Of a stretch of 64,000 nucleotides of DNA, positions 35,901 through 45,385 are shown in pieces. A program made the position numbers and the translations under genes. Below the pieces are notes generated by a model. It did no database searches. It saw only the letters and a list, made by a program, of their open reading frames with translations, and was not told the DNA's origin. The DNA comes from an uncultured Clostridia bacterium. GTDB taxonomy: Bacteria; Bacillota; Clostridia; Saccharofermentanales; Saccharofermentanaceae. How positions within the stretch are numbered: the first letter of the stretch is position 1; the number at the start of each line of letters is the position of its first letter. Location: positions 62,001-126,000 of the forward strand of contig CAMNGC010000002.1 in assembly GCA_946537885.1 (NCBI GenBank), read 5' to 3'.

Positions 35901-38162
35901 TTAGTCATTATCATAAGATAAAGGATAGAGTTCAGGGTCAAAGTCCTTCATCATCTGCTTATAAACAGCATTAATGGCAGATCTGTTCACTGCTTTTATG
36001 ATGAAGTGCATACGGTAGCGTCCGCGAAGCTCATAGATAGGTGCCTGCATGGGACCGAAAAGCTCGAATGCATACTTGAGATCCTGAACCTCAAGGAATG
36101 ACTTGAGATAGTTTTCGACAATGGAGATCCTCTCCATCAACATATCTTCATCCGGAAGAGACAGCACGATCTCGCCCATCGCCTTAAAAGGCGGCAGGCT
36201 CAAAGCTTCGCGGTAGCGTATCTCCTCTTTATAGAAAGCCTCATAGTCCTGACTTCCCGCGTAGCGTAAAAGGGGACTGGACGGATTGTAGCTCTGTATA
36301 TAGACAGTCCCGGGATCCGTTCCCCTGCCTGCCCTGCCGGCCGCTTGGGTGATCAACTGGAAAGCCCTCTCCGAGGCCTTGTAATCAGATGAATTCAGCA
36401 TCAGATCAGCGCCTAAGATACCGACAACCGTGACATCATTGAAATCATGCCCTTTGGCAATCATCTGCGTTCCTATCAATATCGATGCCTCGTGACTGCG
36501 GAAAGACCTCAAAATGTTCTCGTGAGCACCTGCGACCATAGTTGTATCCTGATCCATCCGGAGAACTTTCTCTTTGGGAAAAAGCTCCTTGAGCATACTC
36601 TCAAGCTGCTGAGTCCCTATCCCTGCCCGGGTAAACTTCTTACAGCCGCATTCTGAACAGACTGCGTCAGATGCTGAGATGGTATAACCGCAATAGTGGC
36701 AGACCAGGATCTTCTCAGAGGACCTTATATTATTGTGTAAGGTCATACCAACGGAACAGTTCGGGCAGCAGCATGCCGAGCCGCAGTCACTGCAGATCAA
36801 AGTTCTCGAGAATCCTCTTCGATTAAGGAACAGGAGCACCTGTTTACTGTCGGCAAATGCCTGTGCCATAGCATGCCTTAGGGGCATCGAGAGGATCTCA
36901 CCTGCACCGTTCTTGATCTGTTCTTTCATATCAACGGCGATGACCTTGGGAAGTCTCGCATCGGGATTGGCTCTTTTGCTAAGCCTCAAGAGTTTATAAA
37001 CGCCTTTTTGCGCTGCATAATAATTGCTTACGCTCGGAGTGGCAGAACCTAATATGAGCGGACAGGAATTATACTTTGCACGCATAAGCGCTATATCCCG
37101 GGTGTTATAACGGGGGAAAACTTCCGACTTATATGAACCGTCATGCTCTTCATCGATTATTATGAGTTTTAAATCTCTTATCGGAGCGAAAATCCCGCTA
37201 CGGGGAGCTACAACTATCCTTGCAATGCCGCGTCTTATAAGGTCCCACTGATCTGTCTTCTGTTTATCGGTCAAACGGCTGTGCATTACAGCTGCAAGTC
37301 TTCCGAATCTTCCGGTTATCCAATTGACTGTTTGAGGCGTAAGAGAGATCTCAGGGACAAGGTAGAGGACACTTCCTCCCCTCTGCAATACTTCTCCTGC
37401 GCACTTAAGATAGACCTCGGTCTTACCGCTACCGGTAATACCGTGCAGAAGAAAGACTGACGCTTCGTCTGCACTTTCGATGATCATTTTATATGCTGCC
37501 TGCTGTTCTTCGTTAAGCTCATGAACTTCTCTGAATTTTTCATCTTCAGGTTCATTTATGACGGCCTCACTATTGGCAGATCCAAGGCTGGGATCGATCT
37601 GCTTCTTTTCGATCCTGATAAGCCCTTTGTCCCTTAAAGAATTAAGCTGGGATATAGTTGCCTTTGTCGAATTAAGCAGACTGTTCTTCTCACATTCACC
37701 CTTACTTAAAAGATATTCAAGCAGATTGATCTGTGCATATGATCGAAGTCTGTTTGATGACAGCATTTCTTCGGCTTTATCTCTGTCAGTCAGGCACACA
37801 AAGCTTGCTTTGGGCGGAGCCTTACGACCAACGGCGGCAGGCACCATAAGAGTCACTATATCCCCCATCTTACAGAGATATCTTGCAGTAAGGGGCTTTA
37901 TCAACTCGATCTGTTCCTCTGTCATTACAGGCAGAGGATCAATAAGCCTTGTGATGCTCTTAAGCTTAGTTTTATCCTCTCCTTCATCCACGTTATCCGT
38001 AGTCAGCACAAGCGCAAGTTGAGGGCGGTTTCCTCTGCCGAAAGGCACTTCAACATAGACTCCGGGCCTGATCATCCCCTCCAGTCTGTCGGGGATGATA
38101 TAAGTATAAAGCCTGTCCGTCTGTCGAACACTTTCACGCAGGATAACCGAGGCCTTAAACAT
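35901..38162 (-). CDS. priA: Primosomal protein N' (replication restart helicase)
   Basis: A 753-residue DNA helicase that reloads the replisome at collapsed forks. The N-terminal DNA-binding domain is followed by Walker A GITGSGKTEVYL near 245, the DEEH box (IIDEEHDGSYKS) near 340, and an eight-cysteine zinc-binding region at about 450-500 (CSDCGSACCCPNCS, CHYCG, CSECGCKKF). Helicase motifs GTQMIAKGHDF and QAAGRAGRG come after. The start is ATG 38162 with GGTGAG upstream, one base after the polC stop. An in-frame TTG four codons earlier is inside polC and less likely. Confidence 0.95.
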   Translation of the reverse strand: MFKASVILRESVRQTDRLYTYIIPDRLEGMIRPGVYVEVPFGRGNRPQLALVLTTDNVDEGEDKTKLKSITRLIDPLPVMTEEQIELIKPLTARYLCKMGDIVTLMVPAAVGRKAPPKASFVCLTDRDKAEEMLSSNRLRSYAQINLLEYLLSKGECEKNSLLNSTKATISQLNSLRDKGLIRIEKKQIDPSLGSANSEAVINEPEDEKFREVHELNEEQQAAYKMIIESADEASVFLLHGITGSGKTEVYLKCAGEVLQRGGSVLYLVPEISLTPQTVNWITGRFGRLAAVMHSRLTDKQKTDQWDLIRRGIARIVVAPRSGIFAPIRDLKLIIIDEEHDGSYKSEVFPRYNTRDIALMRAKYNSCPLILGSATPSVSNYYAAQKGVYKLLRLSKRANPDARLPKVIAVDMKEQIKNGAGEILSMPLRHAMAQAFADSKQVLLFLNRRGFSRTLICSDCGSACCCPNCSVGMTLHNNIRSSEKILVCHYCGYTISASDAVCSECGCKKFTRAGIGTQQLESMLKELFPKEKVLRMDQDTTMVAGAHENILRSFRSHEASILIGTQMIAKGHDFNDVTVVGILGADLMLNSSDYKASERAFQLITQAAGRAGRGTDPGTVYIQSYNPSSPLLRYAGSQDYEAFYKEEIRYREALSLPPFKAMGEIVLSLPDEDMLMERISIVENYLKSFLEVQDLKYAFELFGPMQAPIYELRGRYRMHFIIKAVNRSAINAVYKQMMKDFDPELYPLSYDND

Positions 38163-38163
38163 A

Positions 38164-41100
38164 TCACTCACCAAGCAAGGAGAACATATCTATCTGGGCG
38201 GATTCCGGCAGATCTTCACAAAGTCCGTAATCCACCAATGTCTTGAGGGCAGCTTTACCGATACCGCTTCTTGTCATAAGGTCATCCCTGTTAGCAAAAG
38301 GAGCTTCCTCCCTGGCCTGTGTAATAGCCAGAGCAATTGAATCGGATATTGAATCTATGCTGTTCAGAGGCGGAAGGATCTGCCCAGGAGCAACCTTTGT
38401 AAAACGAGTTGCATCAGATGTCTTCAGATCGATAGGCAGGAATTTGATCCCCCTATGGTACATCTCTTCGACTATCTCACAAAGATAAAACTCTGACTTG
38501 ACCTTCGGATTATCATCAGTGTGCATCATCTCGGCCAAGAGTTCTCTTCTTGCTTTAAGAACATCCTCGCCCCTGCACATGTAAGCAGCGTCGAATTCCT
38601 CGCCTCTAATGGACAAGAAGGCACAGTAGTACTCCTCCGGATAGTACACCTTAAACCATGCGACTCTGAGAGTAGAGATCGAATAGGCTGCGGCATGAGC
38701 TTTCGGGAACATGTACTTGATCTTCTGGCAGGATTCAATATACCAATCAGGCACATTGTTTTGCTTCATCATCTCTTTCCATTCTTCCCACTTGGAACAC
38801 TGGCCCTTTGCAACTTTACCCTTACGGACATTCTCCATGATATCGAAAGCATCCTTATTGGGAAGCCCCCAGTAGATCAGTCGTGTCATGATAGAGTCAC
38901 GACATCCGATAACCGTATTAAGATCACAGGTGCCGCTGCGGATGAGATCCTGCGCATTTCCCGTCCAGACATCAGTACCGTGAGACAATCCCATAAGCTG
39001 TACAAGGTCATAGAAATGCGAAGGCTTGGTCTCTTTTATCATGCCTCGCGCCATATTGGTCCCAAGCTCTGAAAGTCCCAAGGTCGCGGAGCCGGCTTCA
39101 GTGGCTTCCAACGGGAAGCCCAAAGCATCAGTGGACTTAAGAAGGCTCATAACTTTCTCGTCAGGTATCGGGATTCCCGTAATATCCACTCCGGTTAGCT
39201 CATGAAGCATACGAAGGACCGTAGGATCAGCATGACCTAATATATCCAGCTTAAGGATAGTATCATGCATGGCATGGAAGTCGAAATGTGTCGTGATTAT
39301 GCCGCAAGTTGTCTTATTGGCAGGATACTGGATCGGCGTAAATTCATATACATCCATCTCCTTCGGCACGACAACGATACCACCGGGATGCTGGGATGTA
39401 GTTCTCTTAACACCGACAATACCCTTAGACATGTAATAAAGCATAGCATTGGTATAATTGATGCCCTTTGCTTCTCCCACTCTTTTGGCAACACCGATCG
39501 CATTCTTGTCAGCAAATGTACCTATCGTACCCGCCCTGAATGTATGTGTCTTTCCAAAGAGGAACTCAACATATTTATGGGCTCTCGGCTGGTAGTCGCT
39601 GGAGAAATTAAGGTCGATATCAGGTTGCTTATCACCGAAGAAACCAAGGAAGGTCTCGAAAGGAATATCCTGTCCATCCTTATTCATCTTAACCTTACAG
39701 TGGGGACATTCTTTTTCCGGCATGTCAAAACCTGAACCGAATTCACCTGTATTATTGAATTCCACATAATTACATTCGGGACATCTGTAATGAGGCGCAA
39801 GCGGATTAACTTCTGATATACCGCACATAGTAGCTACAAAAGAAGAGCCGACTGAACCTCGTGAACCGACGATATAGCCGTCATTATTGGATTTCTTAAC
39901 AAGACGATAAGCAATATAGTACATGATCGCGAAGCCGTTACCGATGATGGAATTAAGCTCCTTTTCGAGCCTGGCTTTTACAACCTCGTTAAGCACTCCC
40001 TTGTGCCTATAGAGTGAATTGGCTCTCGTGTAAGCAATATCTCTAACGTCGGCGGCAGCTCTCGAGATAATAGGAGGATAGGTACCATCCGGGAATGGTT
40101 TGATACCATATTCGATCTTATCTGCGATCATATTAGTATTGGTTACTACTACTTCAAAGGCCTTGTCTGCTCCCAGATAAGAGAATTCATCCAACATCTC
40201 CTCGGTAGTCCTGAAATGAAGATCAGTCTGCATCTCCGCATCAGAAAAACCGTTATCAAGCAAGAGGAATTTACGGTACATGCCATCCTCAGGTTCCAGG
40301 AAGTGCGAGTCGGTTGTAGCAATGCAAGGCATCTTATAGTGATCAGCCGTATATACGAGGAGTTCATTGACGATACGTATATCATTGGCATTTAAAGCCA
40401 CATTACCTGTATCGGACTTGGCAGGATCCATCCTTGTCATGAACATATTATTGCAAAGAGGCTGAATCTCGACATATTCATAAAGCTTTAGGATATCCTG
40501 AAGCTGTTCTGATTCTTCGATCGCTTTCTTTGTCCTCTCTTCGTCCTTGCCGCATTCCTTATAGATCGACATGACACATCGATAGATCTCGCCCCTCTCG
40601 CAGGCACCGCCGATTATCACTGAAGAAGAGAAATACTTCAGAAGGCTCTTGGGGGTCCTTGGTCTGAAGGAGAAATAGTGAACATGTGACTCAGAAACGA
40701 TCCTATAAAGATTATACAGACCGAGATTATTACGAACCAGATAGATTATATGATAAGCCTTGTTCTTTTTATTCTTGATCTCATCAACGCTGAAATGACC
40801 TATACGATCATTCAGAGCACAAGGATCTGCGCAGTTCTCATCAGTAAGATAACGAATAACTACCGAGGCTGCATCATAGCATTCAGTAAGCATGGCATCC
40901 TTGATCTCATCGCCGCTCAGTTCGTATTCGGCGCAGTTGCCGGCTCCCAATATGTTAAGTGTCTCATGTACTGACTTTCCTTTACTGTCAGGATAGACAT
41001 AACGCTGTATATCCTCGATCACGATCGCAGGCATAAGGAATTTGTGTCTGTAGTAGACATGATCCTCGATATTTATACCGTAGCCTGCACGTCTTAAAAA

Positions 41101-42981
41101 CGACAGGATATGAATGATATCATCACCGGTAATATAGGAATCACCGATAAAATCGACTAATTCGCCCATCCTGAAGTAAGAATCACAAGGTTCCCCTTGA
41201 CCGGGATAGATAACATCCTCTACTTCGGCATAAAAATCTGCTACATGCTCATAAATAAGCTCAACAGGTACAACTTCGTGCTCATCATCGCTGTAATCAT
41301 CAGCCAAAGGCAGATGAACATTGATAATGTGACTTATAGTGTTCTCTGAAGGGATAGCCGGAGCCGCAACAGCTTCATCGCGAAGATTCTCCGGAATCTC
41401 TTCAGGATCCCATAGCGAAGTATCGATATCGATCTTAGAGAAGTTCATGGCATCTTCGTCCGACTCACCTTCGATCTCCGGACGGACCGGTCTATAACCT
41501 TTAAGTCTGAACTTACTGGCAGCTACTGCCGTCATAGTATCGCTGCAGGAATCATTACCGCTTGTCCTTATGGATAATGCAACGATATTACCGACAGCTT
41601 TTGTCTCCTCTTTATCGAAAGGAAGATTATAGAAAATCGTGGGGCCGTCATCAACAAGGTAGCCCTCACAGCCTAATATAGCCTTAAAAGGCTTATCTGT
41701 GCCTGCAACCGTAAGTTTCTTGGTAGTCTCGTAGACCTCGGGGAATGCCTGAACGACACCATGGTCAGTTACGGCGCATGCAGTATGCCCAAAAGAAGCC
41801 GCAAGTTTCATCAGAGCCGAAGGATCGCTTATGGCATCCTTCTCACTCATCTTGGTATGCGCATGAAGCTCAACTCTCTTATACTCAGAGTTATCATGCC
41901 TGCCGGAAGGTCTCTTGGCTTCATAGATTCCGGTAACTTTGAGCCCGGGCTCGTTACGGTTATAGCTGGGCTCTCCCTGAAATCCCGCATATCCTCCCTT
42001 GGCAAACTTCGCCTCGAATTCATCTGCCTCCTCCGGTTTTACGAACATGAAAGCAGAGATTCCGCCTGTAGAATCCACAATATAGAAATTTGCAATAACA
42101 ACTTTGCCTGACTTACTGAGCTTAAGATCATCAATAAGCGTAATTGCGCCTTCAACATTTACAAGCTTCTCATTCATGTTAAACTTGCCGCAATCTACTT
42201 TGATAACCCCCTGCTGCACACGACCGAACATAGCCTCTGCATTACGGGCATTGCGATAGCTTTCCTTACCGCCGTTCTTTTGCTTGACTTCAGCCTGCAC
42301 AGCCTTGGCCTTATCCTTCCATGAATCCGACTTGGAGACTTCCTTAACAGGCGCCTCTTCTTTTACAGGCGTCGAAGCGATCTGTAATATCTCCTGCGGG
42401 ATCTCAGGATAGTATGAAGCCGAGTAATAGTCTTCTTCAGGCGGTGCTTCCATAACGGCACCATCCGGGATAATTGCTGCTCCAATCTCCGGCATACTAA
42501 TATCCGATGCATCATAAACGAGCTTAAGCGGCTGAAATCCGGTCATCTGTATAAATATCTCGCCGATCTTGGAAACGGAAGCCTTAAGCTCATCCATAGT
42601 ATAAAGTCCTGCATAGTCATTAGCAGAATAGTGAAGCTTACCTCCGGCTATAGTACACCTGCAAGAATCGGCATAGTTATACATGGGATCATCAAGACTT
42701 TGGACCAAGCTTATTACACAGGGAAGAAGCTTATCGAAAACAACATTCTCTTCATAATCCTTCGCATCATTGAAGAACAGGTCTATATCGGCCTGATAAA
42801 CTCTGCCTGCGTGCTTGATAAGCTGCGCTAACCTTGCGGGATCTTTAAGACTGTTAATACCATTCAGAGCAAATCTCATTTTGTTGTTATGGGGGAAAAA
42901 TTCCACCTTAACAACTTCAAGATCCTCAAGACCTTCACGCATATCTGATTGAATCTCAAGAATATCAACCAATCTGTTCAT
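38164..42981 (-). CDS. polC: DNA polymerase III alpha subunit, PolC type, with degenerate exonuclease domain
   Basis: A 1605-residue replicative polymerase, longer than the 1430-1470 usual for PolC. The layout is: N-terminal domain (1-180), a charged linker, OB fold (about 255-350), PHP domain (His373-Ala-His375, TDHGVVQAFPE), a split exonuclease region (about 462-713), a zinc site (Cys1067, 1070, 1092, 1095), the polymerase with Asp1121, Asp1123 and Asp1246, and a helix-hairpin-helix end. Polymerase residues are intact. In the exonuclease the Exo I DxETTG reads SIRTSG (470-475), the Exo II Asp aligns with His624, and no Exo III His/Asp is found. An acidic insert of about 80 residues follows Exo I. 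Proofreading by this domain is therefore doubtful. Confidence 0.96.
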   Translation of the reverse strand: MNRLVDILEIQSDMREGLEDLEVVKVEFFPHNNKMRFALNGINSLKDPARLAQLIKHAGRVYQADIDLFFNDAKDYEENVVFDKLLPCVISLVQSLDDPMYNYADSCRCTIAGGKLHYSANDYAGLYTMDELKASVSKIGEIFIQMTGFQPLKLVYDASDISMPEIGAAIIPDGAVMEAPPEEDYYSASYYPEIPQEILQIASTPVKEEAPVKEVSKSDSWKDKAKAVQAEVKQKNGGKESYRNARNAEAMFGRVQQGVIKVDCGKFNMNEKLVNVEGAITLIDDLKLSKSGKVVIANFYIVDSTGGISAFMFVKPEEADEFEAKFAKGGYAGFQGEPSYNRNEPGLKVTGIYEAKRPSGRHDNSEYKRVELHAHTKMSEKDAISDPSALMKLAASFGHTACAVTDHGVVQAFPEVYETTKKLTVAGTDKPFKAILGCEGYLVDDGPTIFYNLPFDKEETKAVGNIVALSIRTSGNDSCSDTMTAVAASKFRLKGYRPVRPEIEGESDEDAMNFSKIDIDTSLWDPEEIPENLRDEAVAAPAIPSENTISHIINVHLPLADDYSDDEHEVVPVELIYEHVADFYAEVEDVIYPGQGEPCDSYFRMGELVDFIGDSYITGDDIIHILSFLRRAGYGINIEDHVYYRHKFLMPAIVIEDIQRYVYPDSKGKSVHETLNILGAGNCAEYELSGDEIKDAMLTECYDAASVVIRYLTDENCADPCALNDRIGHFSVDEIKNKKNKAYHIIYLVRNNLGLYNLYRIVSESHVHYFSFRPRTPKSLLKYFSSSVIIGGACERGEIYRCVMSIYKECGKDEERTKKAIEESEQLQDILKLYEYVEIQPLCNNMFMTRMDPAKSDTGNVALNANDIRIVNELLVYTADHYKMPCIATTDSHFLEPEDGMYRKFLLLDNGFSDAEMQTDLHFRTTEEMLDEFSYLGADKAFEVVVTNTNMIADKIEYGIKPFPDGTYPPIISRAAADVRDIAYTRANSLYRHKGVLNEVVKARLEKELNSIIGNGFAIMYYIAYRLVKKSNNDGYIVGSRGSVGSSFVATMCGISEVNPLAPHYRCPECNYVEFNNTGEFGSGFDMPEKECPHCKVKMNKDGQDIPFETFLGFFGDKQPDIDLNFSSDYQPRAHKYVEFLFGKTHTFRAGTIGTFADKNAIGVAKRVGEAKGINYTNAMLYYMSKGIVGVKRTTSQHPGGIVVVPKEMDVYEFTPIQYPANKTTCGIITTHFDFHAMHDTILKLDILGHADPTVLRMLHELTGVDITGIPIPDEKVMSLLKSTDALGFPLEATEAGSATLGLSELGTNMARGMIKETKPSHFYDLVQLMGLSHGTDVWTGNAQDLIRSGTCDLNTVIGCRDSIMTRLIYWGLPNKDAFDIMENVRKGKVAKGQCSKWEEWKEMMKQNNVPDWYIESCQKIKYMFPKAHAAAYSISTLRVAWFKVYYPEEYYCAFLSIRGEEFDAAYMCRGEDVLKARRELLAEMMHTDDNPKVKSEFYLCEIVEEMYHRGIKFLPIDLKTSDATRFTKVAPGQILPPLNSIDSISDSIALAITQAREEAPFANRDDLMTRSGIGKAALKTLVDYGLCEDLPESAQIDMFSLLGE

Positions 42982-44026
42982 TTTCTTTTCCCATCTTTAT
43001 AACTTCTGCCACAAACTCATCTACTGCTGTATCAACCGGCAGTTTACGGACAACTTCACCTTTCTTAAACATCAGAAATTCGTTCTTGCCGCCGGCGATA
43101 CCAAGATCGGCTTCGCGGCCTTCTCCGGGACCGTTTACGACACAACCCATTACGGCGATCTTCAGATCATATGGCAGCCTTCTTACTCTCTCTTCAATCT
43201 CGGATGCCAGCTCGATCAAGGGCACTTCCGTCCTTCCGCATGTAGGACATGATACAAAGGTGATCCCTCCCTTACGAAGGTCAAGAGCCTTGAGTATGCT
43301 TATAGCTGCATAGACTTCTTCGACGGGATCTCCCGTAAGCGACACACGGATAGTATCTCCAATGCCTTCTGCAAGTAAAGCCCCGATGCCGACTGCCGAC
43401 TTTATGATTCCCTCTCTCATGGTACCGGCTTCCGTAACACCGACATGCAAAGGATAATCGCACATCTTGGATAATTGCCTGTAAGTATCTATTGTGAGCT
43501 TCGGACTTGAAGCCTTGATACTTATTACGATATCATCGAAATCCGCATTTTGGAGGATCTTAACAGCCTCCATAGCCGATCTTGTCATATTCTCGGCACA
43601 AACTCCGCCATACTCTTTAACAAGCTCACGAGATACGGATCCTGAATTAACTCCGACTCTTATGGGTATGCCTCGTTCTTTACATACGGAGGCAACTTTA
43701 TTTATCCTCTCACCTGCTCCGATGTTGCCGGGATTGATCCTGATCTTTGCCGCGCCGTTCTCCGCCGCAGCAATTGCCAGTCTATAATCAAAATGTATAT
43801 CTGCAACAACCGGTATAGGTGACTGCCTGGTTATCTCCTTAAGCGCCTCTGCAGCCTCCATATCAGGTATCGCTACTCGGGTAATGTCACAACCCGCATC
43901 GGCAAATCTTCTGATCTGTTCCAATGTGGCTTTGACATCTCCTGTCTTTGTATTGTTCATTGTCTGTACTTTGATAGGGCTTCCTCCGCCGATGAGGACG
44001 CCTCCTACCGATACTTGTCTTGTCAT
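42965..44026 (-). CDS. ispG: 4-hydroxy-3-methylbut-2-en-1-yl diphosphate synthase
   Basis: A 353-residue iron-sulfur enzyme making HMBPP from MEcPP in the methylerythritol phosphate pathway. It begins with RQVSVGGVLIGGGSPIKVQTM, then the TIM-barrel part (PVVADIHFDYRLAI, KIRINPGNIG). The C-terminal cluster Cys residues are in SCPTCGRTEV and AVMGCVVNGPGEG. It overlaps polC by 17 bases and lies 15 bases after rseP. dxr and, in another operon, ispH are also in this window. Confidence 0.96.
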   Translation of the reverse strand: MTRQVSVGGVLIGGGSPIKVQTMNNTKTGDVKATLEQIRRFADAGCDITRVAIPDMEAAEALKEITRQSPIPVVADIHFDYRLAIAAAENGAAKIRINPGNIGAGERINKVASVCKERGIPIRVGVNSGSVSRELVKEYGGVCAENMTRSAMEAVKILQNADFDDIVISIKASSPKLTIDTYRQLSKMCDYPLHVGVTEAGTMREGIIKSAVGIGALLAEGIGDTIRVSLTGDPVEEVYAAISILKALDLRKGGITFVSCPTCGRTEVPLIELASEIEERVRRLPYDLKIAVMGCVVNGPGEGREADLGIAGGKNEFLMFKKGEVVRKLPVDTAVDEFVAEVIKMGKENEQIG

Positions 44027-44041
44027 AATGCAGATCCCCCT

Positions 44042-45385
44042 TTAGCCGCCTTTGAAGATTCGGATAAAATCTGATGCAAAAGCAAATAATACCAGTCCTA
44101 AAAGCATGAAGAAGCCGACCACATTGATCGCATTCTCCGACCGCTCGGATAACTTATGTCCGATGATCATTTCGACGATCAAAAGTATTACCTGAATACC
44201 GTCGAGCCCCGGAATCGGAAGCATATTGGTAAACATCAGACCGATGGAGATAACAGCTGCCAACATCAGCAGGCTGTTGACCTTATCCTCTGTCTCTTCG
44301 TCCTTATTATCTACAACATCCGACACAACGGAAGTTACACCCACCGGGCCGGAAACCATATTGTAGACTTCCTCTTCCCCTTCGAAAACATCCCCGATGG
44401 ATTTGATACTGACATTGACTACAGTAAGCGGCATAAGGCAGGAATATCCTACAGCCTTAAGGAATTCCGAAGGTGTATTAACATCATAACGTACTACCCT
44501 GACACCTCTGTCGTTGGCGCCGGTGATCATCGTCATCTGACTTTCCGCCTCGTATTCTTCTCCGTCACGATTATATTTCAAAGTAACAGTATCACCGGCC
44601 TCAAGAGAGTAGAAATAGTCATCAAACTCCTCAGTGTCTACCTGGTATCCGTCAATCGAGATAAGATAATCTCCTACCTCAAGAACAGGGTCTCCGTTAT
44701 TCTGCAGCTCGTTGACTTCAATGATCTCCCAGCCGTTATATTTATTATCTGTTCCGTCAAGGTGGACGATGCCCAGCATAGGTCTGGAATAGATCTCCGG
44801 AGTTAGTGTCAGCTCGTATGTCTTGCCTGTCTCATCGGATTTTAAGACCAGTTCCATCTCATCCATAGGATTGGCATCATTCATCTCATAGAAGAAATCA
44901 AGATAAGTAAATACCTTATGTCCGTTGATCTCGACGATCTTATCACCATATGTGTATTCTTGAGCATATAGCTGAGTTCCCTCAAAAGCAGGTCCAACCT
45001 CGAGACTTGACATGCCTGATACACAGAAAAATATAATAAAGAGCAGGATACCAAGGATCATGTTCATGAAAGGACCTGCCAGAGCAACAAGAAGCCTCTT
45101 CCATCTGGGCTGATTTATAAGTTCAGACGGATCATCACTCTTTATGGCGCTTCCGTCCTCAGCTATTTCAGTAAATCGTACATATGCACCGAAGGGGAGG
45201 CAGCGGATTGAATAATCTACACCGTTACGCTTCCAAGATACGAGCTTGGGTCCCACAAAGATCGATACTTCATATGCCTTTATCTTAAGCAGGCATGCTA
45301 CCCAGAAGTGCCCCAGCTCGTGCACCGTGACAAGCAGGCCCAACATCAGGATAACAACTAAAATACTCCAGATACTTATACTCAT
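44042..45385 (-). CDS. rseP: RIP metalloprotease RseP (site-2 protease)
   Basis: A 447-residue membrane-embedded zinc protease that cuts anti-sigma factors or other membrane proteins inside the bilayer. The HELGH active site is at 22-26 in the first helix. A single PDZ-like domain lies at about 180-290, and the third ligand Asp is in NMLPIPGLDG near 382. Four membrane helices are expected. Its ATG overlaps the dxr stop by one base. This is the usual dxr-rseP arrangement, and a second M50 protease is present elsewhere in the window. Confidence 0.92.
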   Translation of the reverse strand: MSISIWSILVVILMLGLLVTVHELGHFWVACLLKIKAYEVSIFVGPKLVSWKRNGVDYSIRCLPFGAYVRFTEIAEDGSAIKSDDPSELINQPRWKRLLVALAGPFMNMILGILLFIIFFCVSGMSSLEVGPAFEGTQLYAQEYTYGDKIVEINGHKVFTYLDFFYEMNDANPMDEMELVLKSDETGKTYELTLTPEIYSRPMLGIVHLDGTDNKYNGWEIIEVNELQNNGDPVLEVGDYLISIDGYQVDTEEFDDYFYSLEAGDTVTLKYNRDGEEYEAESQMTMITGANDRGVRVVRYDVNTPSEFLKAVGYSCLMPLTVVNVSIKSIGDVFEGEEEVYNMVSGPVGVTSVVSDVVDNKDEETEDKVNSLLMLAAVISIGLMFTNMLPIPGLDGIQVILLIVEMIIGHKLSERSENAINVVGFFMLLGLVLFAFASDFIRIFKGG

